This document shows, one piece after another, positions 30,327-36,835 of a DNA stretch of 36,835 nucleotides. A model generated the notes under the pieces. The model was given only the letters and a program-made list of their open reading frames with translations. It ran no database searches and was not told where the DNA came from. The number at the start of each line of letters is the position of its first letter. Position 1 is the stretch's first letter. This DNA is from Desulfatirhabdium sp964549995. GTDB lineage: Bacteria; Desulfobacterota; Desulfobacteria; Desulfobacterales; Desulfatirhabdiaceae. The position numbers and the translations under genes were made by a program. Location of the stretch: contig CAZJXF010000018.1 in NCBI GenBank assembly GCA_964549995.1, positions 1-36,835 of the forward strand. Direction: 5' to 3'.

Positions 30327-30743
30327 ATGATCAAGAACATGATTGTCGCCTACGACGGATCGAAACAATCCGAGAAGGCTTTTCGCTACGCACTGGATAT
30401 GGCGGTCAAATATGGCGCCAAAATGACCGTGGTTTCGGTGGCAAGCCCGGGAGAGCCGGCGGTTGCCGTCGAGCTGCAGGAAATGCTGGATAACGCAAGA
30501 GAATATTTTGAGGGACATTACAAATGCCTGAGGGAACTTGCGCAGGCGCAGGGCATCGAGATGTCGTGCGAAGTGCGGGTCGGGCATCCGGCCGAGCAGA
30601 TCGTTCAGGCAGCCGAAGAAAAGAATGCGGACGTGATCGTGACGGGCCATCGCGGCGATACTTTGACACAACGGTGGCTGGTCGGATCGGTGGCCAAACG
30701 GATCATCGCCTACAGCCATTGCTCCGTTTTCGTGGTGCGATAA
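30327..30743 (+). CDS. Universal stress protein (UspA family)
   Basis: This is a 138-residue single Usp domain. It starts MIKNMIVAYDGSKQSEKAFR and ends with the nucleotide loop VTGHRGDTLTQRWLVGSVAK then CSVFVVR. The loop approximates the ATP-binding G-x2-G-x9-G-S pattern. AAAGGAG lies eight bases upstream of the ATG. It is 64 bases after the antiporter with no terminator between, so it is probably in the fluoride-riboswitch operon and may tune the antiporter, as Usp proteins do for some transporters. Confidence 0.92.
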   Translation: MIKNMIVAYDGSKQSEKAFRYALDMAVKYGAKMTVVSVASPGEPAVAVELQEMLDNAREYFEGHYKCLRELAQAQGIEMSCEVRVGHPAEQIVQAAEEKNADVIVTGHRGDTLTQRWLVGSVAKRIIAYSHCSVFVVR

Positions 30744-30744
30744 T

Positions 30745-30825
30745 GTCTACCCGCTCCCATGCTTAGGCCCGGAAATACCCAAAAATCGGGGGTAGATCGA
30801 CTTTTTGCGAGACCATCACGGATGA
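30745..30825 (-). repeat. Foldback-family terminal fragment (variant C)
   Basis: CATGCTTAGGCCCGGAAATA, then a small TACCC..GGGGTA hairpin, leads to the family end CGACTTTTTGCGAGACCA, which stops at 30815. The following ten bases, TCACGGATGA (30816-30825), fit the target pattern TCANNNNTGA. The same variant recurs at 36732-36780. It separates UspA from the MFS gene. Confidence 0.65.
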
Positions 30826-30890
30826 ACTCAATTGAAATCCGGAACTTCTCCTTCAGAAACGATGTCGGACCCGGAAAGGAAACCCAGATC

Positions 30891-32102
30891 ATGAATCGCA
30901 AGAAGCCATTGTTCGGCTTGGGACGTAATGTGACAGTTGCCGGATGGGTCAGCTTTTTCATGGATGTTAGCTCCGAAATGATCTATCCGCTGGTTCCGCT
31001 GTTTCTTGCAAACACGCTCGGCGTCAACAAGGCACTGATCGGGCTGATCGAAGGTATCGCCGAATCGACGGCCAGTCTTCTGAAGGTGTTCTCCGGCTGG
31101 TTTTCGGATCGGATTGGAAACCGAAAATGGTTGATGGCGGCAGGATACGCGATTTCCACCCTCAGCAGACCATTTATAGCCCTTGCCGCTGGATGGCATC
31201 CGGTGATGATCTCCCGATTCATCGACCGTTTCGGCAAGGGGGTTCGAACAGCCCCCCGGGATGCCATCATCGTTGAATCGACGGACATGAAAGTCATGGG
31301 CCGGGCCTTCGGCTTTCATCGATCGATGGATACCCTTGGCGCAGTCGCCGGCCCGGCGCTCGCCTTCTGGCTGCTTTCGATTACATCGAACAAGTATCGC
31401 ACCGTCTTTTGGCTGTCCATGATTCCGGCGGCAATTGCGGTGCTCTTGATCGTGTGCTTCATTACCGAAAAAAAGCGCGCTATTCCATCCGCTTCGGAGC
31501 GCCCCAAACTGAGCTGGCGCCTCTTCGACTGGCGCTTTCGTCTCTTTGTCATCATCGCTGCCGTTTTTGCCCTCGGCAATTCCAGCGATGTCTTTCTGAT
31601 CCTTCGGGCACAACAAGTGGGAATCACCAGTGTCATGATCCCCATCGTTTATCTGATGTTCAATCTCGTCTATGCGCTTTCATCCTTTCCCATGGGCATT
31701 CTTGCGGATCGTTTCGGGAAAAAACGCATGATCTGGATCGGTTTCGTTTTGTTTGCGGCCCTGTATTTCGGTTTCGGGAAAGCAACCGACAGCCTGTCCA
31801 TCTGGTTCCTCTTCGGCTGCTACGGCCTGTTCATGGGGCTGACCGAAGGCATCCAGAAAGCATATCTCAGCACCATCATCCCGGCTGAATTCAAGGCAAC
31901 AGCCTTCGGATTATACAATACCGTGGTGGGAATCGCAGCGCTACCCGCAAGTTTTATCGGTGGATGGCTCTGGGACCATGTTTCGCCTTCCGCCACCTTT
32001 TATTTTGGATCTGGTACGGCCATTACCGCCGCAATTCTGTTCGCACTGCTTGCGTGGACACCCCCCCATCGCGAGGAGGGCGAAGGCAGAAACATCCCCT
32101 AA
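30891..32102 (+). CDS. MFS transporter, substrate unknown
   Basis: This is a 403-residue major facilitator protein with 12 predicted helices. Motif A-like loops are GWFSDRIGNRKW (after helix 2) and GILADRFGKKRMIW (after helix 8). A conserved SRFIDRFGKGVRTAPRDAII lies in the first half. This last motif marks a subfamily of uncharacterised MFS proteins found next to stress genes. The ATG at 30891 has AAGGAA upstream; a longer in-frame version would begin in the repeat. It follows UspA by 147 bases and may be reached by the fluoride-controlled transcript. Confidence 0.88.
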   Translation: MNRKKPLFGLGRNVTVAGWVSFFMDVSSEMIYPLVPLFLANTLGVNKALIGLIEGIAESTASLLKVFSGWFSDRIGNRKWLMAAGYAISTLSRPFIALAAGWHPVMISRFIDRFGKGVRTAPRDAIIVESTDMKVMGRAFGFHRSMDTLGAVAGPALAFWLLSITSNKYRTVFWLSMIPAAIAVLLIVCFITEKKRAIPSASERPKLSWRLFDWRFRLFVIIAAVFALGNSSDVFLILRAQQVGITSVMIPIVYLMFNLVYALSSFPMGILADRFGKKRMIWIGFVLFAALYFGFGKATDSLSIWFLFGCYGLFMGLTEGIQKAYLSTIIPAEFKATAFGLYNTVVGIAALPASFIGGWLWDHVSPSATFYFGSGTAITAAILFALLAWTPPHREEGEGRNIP

Positions 32103-32480
32103 ATGATGACTCCATCAGTGATGTATCATCCTTCCTTCACATATCGATAGCGGATGGGGAGGGGCCCGCGGTTCCTCTCCGTCATGAATCTCCCCTCATC
32201 GTTACGGCAATGTCATTGCATTCCCCCGGACTTCATCTTATGATGGCCCAGGTATGCTTGATATTGAGGTACATCCAAACTCCAAAGCAACCCTCAGATG
32301 TGTGGTTGGGGGCGGATACGCATCTGGAGATCAAAATCCGATCGTCATGCGGAGCCGATGCGAGAATTCAGAACGCTGGGTTACGATCGACGATCTTTTA
32401 GGGCGACCCGGCGGATCGCCCTTACAGGCTTTCGCATATTCGCACATGCGCACTACCTATCTCGCACTTCCACGATAAGG
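32103..32480. other. Intergenic region with one hairpin, no supported gene
   Basis: About 380 bases separate the MFS and kinase genes. The only clear structure is AGGGCGA..TCGCCCT (32400-32422, 9-nt loop), without a T-run. Short frames here have no ribosome-binding sites. A TGGCCC..GC near 32238 has the wrong spacing for sigma54. Confidence 0.5.
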
Positions 32481-32513
32481 CTATCCGACTTCTTGCGAGG
32501 CCGTCATGCTTGA
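32481..32513 (-). repeat. Foldback-family end fused to the kinase start codon
   Basis: CCGACTTCTTGCGAGGCCG is a diverged family terminus, directly followed by TCATGCTTGA (32504-32513), the same ten bases that flank the permease-site copy. The ATG of the histidine kinase lies inside this decamer, and GAGG of the terminus sits where its ribosome-binding site should be. Confidence 0.6.
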
Positions 32514-34785
32514 ACGCATCCGAAACAGTCTCGGCTATCACCTGATCTTCGTGATGGGCATCACGCTGTTTGCCGGCTTTACGATCTGGGCCTATTTCAA
32601 CATCCGCTACCAGAAAGAAAAGATGATGAACCACATTCTGGTATGGACGGATCGGCTGGGAGAGACGATCAAGCTGGGCACGGAATATGCCATGATGCTG
32701 AACGCCCGGGACAACATCAACCAGAGCATTCAGAATATCGGTCGATTGGAGGCCATCGACAGCATCCGAATATACAACAAGGACGGTGAAATCAAGTTCA
32801 GCAAGAATCTCAGCGAAATCAACACCCGGACCAATATTCGAAACGAAGCCTGCCATGTCTGCCATAAAACGGATCCCCCGGCCGTCGATCTGCCACTTAC
32901 CCAGCGGGTTCGGGTGTTGCAGACAGCAGAAGGTCATCGCGGTATCGGCATCATTTCCCCCATCCGCAACGCCCCCGGATGCTCCACCGGAGAATGTCAT
33001 TTCCATTCCCCGGAGAAGAATATCCTGGGCGCTCTCGATGTCGTCGTATCCTTGAAGGAGACCGACCAAGACATTCTCTATTTTGAAGAAGGGGTGATTC
33101 TGCTTTCGGCGTTTCTCTTTCTGTCGACGGCTGCCGTCATTTTCTGCTTCATTTTGCGTTTCGTCAACCGGCCCATCATGCAACTCATCGAGGGAACTCA
33201 GCGGATCGCCAAAGGGGATTTTACAACCCCCATTCACATTCCATACAAGAACGAACTTGGACAACTGGCCGAAGCCTTCGCTGCAATGGGTAAGCAGGTG
33301 CAGGAAAAGCAACAGCAGCTTCGGGATCAGCGAATTCAATATCAGACGCTTTTCGAGCGGGTTCCTTGCATCATTACCGTTCAAGATCGAGAATACCGGT
33401 TGCTTCAGTACAACCGGGAATTTTCCAAGCGCTTCGATCCCAAGCCCGGGGATTTCTGTTACAAGGCCTACAAAGACCGCGACGAGAAATGTGTCGAATG
33501 CCCGGTCGAATGGACGTTCGCCGATGGGAAAAGTCATTACAGTGAAGAAACGGGGTATAACAAAGACGGGAGCAAGACCTACTGGGTGGTCCAAACGGCT
33601 CCTATCAAGGATTCCGAGGGCAACATCGTGGCAGCGATGGAAATGTCGATCGACATATCCAGAAGCAAACAATTGGAAGAGCAGCTTGCCGAGTCCGAAC
33701 GCAAATACCACGACATTTTCAACAACATCCCGAATCCCGTTTTTGTGCTCGACATCAAGACCCTCGACATTCTCGACTGCAACACATCCGCAGAGACCAT
33801 TTACGGGTATTCTCGGGGGGAGCTCATCGGCAAGCGGTTTCTCGAGTTGTTTCCGGAGGGAGAACGGGAAGACTACGCTTTCAAGATGCTGACCGCATCC
33901 GTCGTCAACAAGGCCCGGCAAATGAATCGAAAAGGGAATACGATTTTTGTGAACATTCGTATATCGCCTTCCGAGTATGCCGGGCAGTCCGTGCTACTGG
34001 TCACCACCACCGACGAGACCAAACGGATCGAAGCCGAGCAGCAGATCATCCAGGCCAGCAAGATGGCCACATTGGGGGAAATGGCTACCGGAGTCGCTCA
34101 CGAATTGAACCAACCGCTGTCGGTCATCAAGACGGCCAGCAGTTTTTTCATGCGCAAAATCGAAAAAAACGAGCCCATTCCGGAAACCATCCTCCAAACC
34201 CTGGCCAAGGAAATCGACAGCCATGTGGATCGTGCCGCACGAATTATCAGCCACATGCGCCAGTTCGGCCGAAAAACAGAGGTTCGTCTCGAAAAGGTGA
34301 ACCTGAACGATGTCGTCAAGAAATCCTTTGAAATGTTCAGCCAGCAGCTTCGCGCAAGAGGGGTTGAGGTCAAGTGGGATCTGTGCGAGACGATTCCGTG
34401 GATCTGGGGAGATGCCGCAAGGCTCGAGCAGGTGTTTATCAACTTGCTGATCAATGCCCGGGATGCCATCGAAGAACGGATGGAAAAGACAGGCAATCCT
34501 TCCATTACCAAGAAAATTCAGCTGAAAACCCAGGTGCTCTCGACGATGGTGACGGCCTCGGTGGCCGATACGGGAAGCGGTATTCCACCGGAGATTCTCG
34601 ACAAGATCTTCGAACCTTTCTTCACGACCAAGCAGGTCGGAAAGGGGACGGGATTGGGCCTTTCGATCAGCTACGGCATTGTTCGCGAGTGCAACGGAGA
34701 GATATCCGCAGTCAACAACGATGATGGCGGGGCCACGTTTATTGTTCAATTTCCCAGGATCGATGAAAGTGACCATCATCCATGA
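32506..34785 (+). CDS. Membrane histidine kinase with periplasmic haem-c motif, HAMP and two PAS domains
   Basis: This is a 759-residue sensor. Order: membrane helix (~10-32), periplasmic domain (~33-195), second helix (~196-218), HAMP (~220-270), PAS (~285-390), PAS (~400-510), HisKA with phospho-acceptor His532 (GVAHELNQPL), and HATPase_c (N-box NLLINARDAI, DTGSGIPPEI, GTGLGLSISYGI). The periplasmic domain has C116-H-V-C119-H120, a canonical CxxCH haem-c site, and a CX4CH motif (C159, C164, H165), so a redox or ligand-sensing haem is likely. The start lies in a repeat-derived decamer with GAGG upstream. The stop is in the duplicated target of the next mobile element. A response regulator lies two genes on. 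Confidence 0.9.
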   Translation: MLERIRNSLGYHLIFVMGITLFAGFTIWAYFNIRYQKEKMMNHILVWTDRLGETIKLGTEYAMMLNARDNINQSIQNIGRLEAIDSIRIYNKDGEIKFSKNLSEINTRTNIRNEACHVCHKTDPPAVDLPLTQRVRVLQTAEGHRGIGIISPIRNAPGCSTGECHFHSPEKNILGALDVVVSLKETDQDILYFEEGVILLSAFLFLSTAAVIFCFILRFVNRPIMQLIEGTQRIAKGDFTTPIHIPYKNELGQLAEAFAAMGKQVQEKQQQLRDQRIQYQTLFERVPCIITVQDREYRLLQYNREFSKRFDPKPGDFCYKAYKDRDEKCVECPVEWTFADGKSHYSEETGYNKDGSKTYWVVQTAPIKDSEGNIVAAMEMSIDISRSKQLEEQLAESERKYHDIFNNIPNPVFVLDIKTLDILDCNTSAETIYGYSRGELIGKRFLELFPEGEREDYAFKMLTASVVNKARQMNRKGNTIFVNIRISPSEYAGQSVLLVTTTDETKRIEAEQQIIQASKMATLGEMATGVAHELNQPLSVIKTASSFFMRKIEKNEPIPETILQTLAKEIDSHVDRAARIISHMRQFGRKTEVRLEKVNLNDVVKKSFEMFSQQLRARGVEVKWDLCETIPWIWGDAARLEQVFINLLINARDAIEERMEKTGNPSITKKIQLKTQVLSTMVTASVADTGSGIPPEILDKIFEPFFTTKQVGKGTGLGLSISYGIVRECNGEISAVNNDDGGATFIVQFPRIDESDHHP

Positions 34786-35101
34786 TGGCCTCGCAAAAAG
34801 TCAGATGCTCTTGTTTAACCCGCAGGAGAGCGGGTGCATTTTGCTTGCGCAGCGGAAAAACTCAGCAGCCCGATCTCGTAGGATCGGGCGGATGGCCAAG
34901 ATGGAAAAGATGGCTTTCTGAAAGACACCATCCGGATGTTCAATCCAAAACAGATGAAGTGCGTCCGCCCGATCCAACGATATCCGGCTGCTTCAAACAC
35001 GTTTCCGCTGCTTCGCAAAACACCACCCGCCCTCCTGCTGGAAGCCCGGCATTGGAAGAAAATCGGTAGGAGGTGACTTTTTGCGAGTCCATCATCCATG
35101 A
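34776..35101 (-). mobile_element. Complete foldback MITE-like element (306 bp) inserted at the kinase stop codon
   Basis: The body is 34786-35091, flanked by perfect TCATCCATGA repeats (34776-34785 and 35092-35101). The left repeat holds the kinase TGA stop. It is the same length as the 20154-20459 copy and, inverted, shares its central spacer (CTTTCAGAAA..CCATCTTGGCC), so these two are close relatives. It separates the kinase from the trmO-like gene. Confidence 0.92.
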
Positions 35102-35153
35102 CGGCTTTGAAAATAGCGTCACCGACCATTCACTTCATTCGGGATGGAGGAAC

Positions 35154-35588
35154 ATGAACCAACACACGTTTCAGCTTCAGGCAATCGGTATCATTCATCA
35201 TCCAGGGCGGGATCCCTGGATCGAGGTCGATCCGCAATATGCAGAGGGGTTGGAGGGGCTTTCCGCCTATTCCCACATTCATGTATTTTTCTGGTTTCAT
35301 GAGAACGATCTTCCCGAAAAACGGGCGATTCTGAAGGTGCATCCCTGCCGGAATCCCGCCAATCCCCTCACGGGCGTATTCGCCACCCATTCCCCGATGC
35401 GTCCCAATCTGATCGGATTGACGTTGTGCCGCATTCGGCGCATTGAAGGGTGCATCGTTCACATCGAGGACATCGATGCGCGAGACGGATCCCCGCTTCT
35501 GGACATCAAGGGATATTTTCCGTATGACCTTTCCCCGCCCATTCTATATCCCCAATGGGACAGATCCAGAAAAGAATCGGAGCGATGA
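35154..35588 (+). CDS. TrmO-like tRNA methyltransferase (TsaA/UPF0066 domain)
   Basis: The 144-residue protein has the TsaA-like beta-barrel domain: IGIIHHPGRDPWIEVDPQYAEGLEGL at the N terminus (shown as one conserved region), SHIHVFFWFH, GVFATHSPMRPNLIGLT, and LDIKGYFPY. In Escherichia coli TrmO the domain uses SAM to N6-methylate t6A37 of tRNA-Thr. Here only the short domain is present, as in many deltaproteobacterial and archaeal versions. GGAGG lies five bases before the ATG, so longer frames reaching into the mobile element are rejected. Its stop overlaps the next start (ATGA), coupling it to a signalling gene. Confidence 0.85.
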   Translation: MNQHTFQLQAIGIIHHPGRDPWIEVDPQYAEGLEGLSAYSHIHVFFWFHENDLPEKRAILKVHPCRNPANPLTGVFATHSPMRPNLIGLTLCRIRRIEGCIVHIEDIDARDGSPLLDIKGYFPYDLSPPILYPQWDRSRKESER

Positions 35589-36721
35589 GCCAAAACATTC
35601 TGGTCGTAGACGATGAAAGCGGTATTCGTACGGTTCTATTCATATCCCTGACGGATATGGGCCATCGGGTGCGTTTGGCGGAAACGGCGGATGACGCCCT
35701 CTTGCAGATCGAGCAGGAAAGGCCCTCGATTGTTCTGACCGATATCAAAATGCCGGGTATGGACGGCATCGAGCTGTTAAAGGCCATCAAGGCCAAGGAT
35801 CGGGACATCGAAGTCATCATGATGACGGGGCATGGCGATATGGACCTGGCCATCCAGAGTCTGAAGCTCGAGGCCACAGACTTCATCACCAAGCCCATCG
35901 GAAACGATGCCCTCGAGATTGCCGTACACCGTGCCTCCGATCGCATCGCCATGCGGCGGCAGCTGCGTCAATACACCGAGCGGCTGGAGCAGTTGGTCGA
36001 GGAAAAGACCCGCCGCCTCATCGATGCCGAACGGTTGGCCGCTGTCGGAGAGGCGATATCGGGGCTCTCTCATACCATCAAGAACATTGCGGGCGGATTG
36101 CGGGGAGGCATGTTCGTCCTCGAAAGAGGGATCGATCAGCAGGATCGCGAATGCCTGACCCAGGGTTGGAGCATGGTGAAAGGCAATGCGGAAAAACTCT
36201 ACAAGCTCGCGATAGATCTGTTGCATTACGGCAAAGCCGCCGAGCTGCACATGCAGTGGTGTGATCCGAATCGGGTTGCAGAGCAGGCCCTCGAGTCGGT
36301 GCGGGATCGGGCGATAGAAGGCGGGGTGCAGATATGGTTGGAGCCTCAGCCTACCCAGGTTCGCTTCTGGATGGATCCGGATGCCATGACGACGGCCCTG
36401 TCCAACCTGCTTTACAATGGGATCGATGCCTGCCTGGATGAACGGCTCGATCGGATCGGAGAAGTCCGTCTTTCGGTCCGGATAGACGACGACCGGGAGG
36501 TTAGCTACCGGATCGAGGATACAGGGGTGGGGATGGATGCGGAGACGATGGCTCGGGTGTTTCGATGGTTCTATACCACAAAGGGCAGTCGGGGAACCGG
36601 CATCGGTCTCATGACGGCCAAGCGAACCATCGAGAAACACGGCGGCACCCTGAATCTCGAATCCACGTTGGGACAAGGCACCCGAATCGATATCCGGCTT
36701 CCGAACAAGGCTTCACTCTGA
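35585..36721 (+). CDS. Response-regulator / histidine kinase fusion
   Basis: The 378-residue cytoplasmic protein starts with a receiver domain (~1-120). It has the acidic pair in VVDDES, phospho-acceptor Asp53 in VLTDIKMPGMDG, Thr in MMTGHG and Lys in ITKPIG. A coiled-coil linker (QLRQYTERLEQLVEEKTRRL) leads to a HisKA-like helix with His163 (LSHTIKNIAGG). The HATPase_c domain follows (LSNLLYNGIDACLDE, EDTGVGMDAETM, GSRGTGIGLMTAKRTIEKHG). It could receive phosphate from the kinase at 32506 and control its own kinase output. The ATG at 35585 overlaps the TrmO stop and has GGAG just before it. Confidence 0.9.
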   Translation: MSQNILVVDDESGIRTVLFISLTDMGHRVRLAETADDALLQIEQERPSIVLTDIKMPGMDGIELLKAIKAKDRDIEVIMMTGHGDMDLAIQSLKLEATDFITKPIGNDALEIAVHRASDRIAMRRQLRQYTERLEQLVEEKTRRLIDAERLAAVGEAISGLSHTIKNIAGGLRGGMFVLERGIDQQDRECLTQGWSMVKGNAEKLYKLAIDLLHYGKAAELHMQWCDPNRVAEQALESVRDRAIEGGVQIWLEPQPTQVRFWMDPDAMTTALSNLLYNGIDACLDERLDRIGEVRLSVRIDDDREVSYRIEDTGVGMDAETMARVFRWFYTTKGSRGTGIGLMTAKRTIEKHGGTLNLESTLGQGTRIDIRLPNKASL

Positions 36722-36731
36722 CTGCAGGCCT

Positions 36732-36835
36732 CCATGCTCAGGCCCGGAACTACCCCACAATCGGGGGTAGAGCGACTTTTTCCCAATGCCGGGCTTCCAG
36801 CAGGAGGGCGGGTGGTGTTTTGCGAAGCAGCGGAA
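36732..36835 (+). repeat. Foldback-family chimera at window end (variant C joined to a main-family half)
   Basis: CATGCTCAGGCCCGGAACTA, a TACCCC..GGGGTA hairpin and GCGACTTTTT match the variant at 30745. The sequence then jumps to CCCAATGCCGGGCTTCCAGC, followed by GGAGGGCGGGTGGTGTTTTG and GCGAAGCAGCGGAA of a main-family half, which runs off the window. Confidence 0.7.

Noticed and set aside
32236..32252. Sigma54-like promoter (TGGCCC..GC) upstream of the kinase
   Set aside because: The distance between GG and GC is nine bases instead of ten, and the -12 element is poor.
32422..33921. 499-codon minus-strand frame across the histidine kinase
   Set aside because: Antisense shadow of a multi-domain kinase; other long antisense frames (16993-18114, 28850-29842, 35777-36676) were rejected for the same reason.

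Overview
The window looks like a chromosomal stretch of an anaerobic, mid-GC member of the Desulfobacterota (a sulfate-reducer-type deltaproteobacterium). The evidence is indirect: a fused LutB/LutA-type lactate dehydrogenase subunit, a tungsten aldehyde:ferredoxin oxidoreductase, TRAP transport, a sensor kinase with a c-type haem motif, and a DcaP-like porin. No 16S gene is present, so a genus cannot be named.

Layout. 1-2.2 kb: ribF and a flippase-like membrane protein (minus strand). 2.5-2.7 kb: tRNA-Leu(CAG) with promoter and terminator. 2.8-9.7 kb: a long minus-strand operon with a small membrane protein, TRAP DctP-DctQ-DctM, LutC, fused LutB/LutA and a UspA protein. It is preceded by a promoter and GntR/LldR-like operators, which suggests lactate (or other 2-hydroxyacid) uptake and oxidation. 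10.7-12.3 kb: an acyl-CoA ligase. 12.7-14.1 kb: a DcaP-like porin (minus). 15.1-16.3 kb: a HAMP-PP2C phosphatase (minus). 17.0-21.2 kb: a class III aminotransferase with a polar amino-acid ABC transporter. 21.5-26.5 kb: a DUF29 protein, tRNA-Ala(GGC), an aldehyde oxidoreductase, an AAA-ATPase-like/PD-(D/E)XK protein whose last 26 residues lie beyond an in-frame amber codon, and tatA. 26.7-28.8 kb: cfa, a thioredoxin-like protein and a methionine-rich ORF (minus). 28.9-32.1 kb: a fluoride (crcB-motif) riboswitch with a visible terminator/antiterminator, then a cation/proton antiporter, UspA and an MFS transporter. 32.5-36.7 kb: a haem-motif PAS histidine kinase, a TrmO-like gene and a response-regulator/kinase fusion.

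The most striking non-genic feature is a dense family of foldback, MITE-like elements of about 304-306 bp. Four complete copies and about ten truncated or diverged ones lie in 37 kb. Their two halves are inverted repeats of each other, their ends read TGG..TCGCAAAAAGTC, and three complete copies are flanked by perfect 10-bp direct repeats of the form TC(A/T)NNNNTGA. One copy is nested inside an older one, so the ancestral empty site can be reconstructed. One copy sits exactly at the start codon of an ABC permease gene and another at the stop codon of the sensor kinase, so the family has reshaped gene junctions here. The window begins and ends inside such elements.
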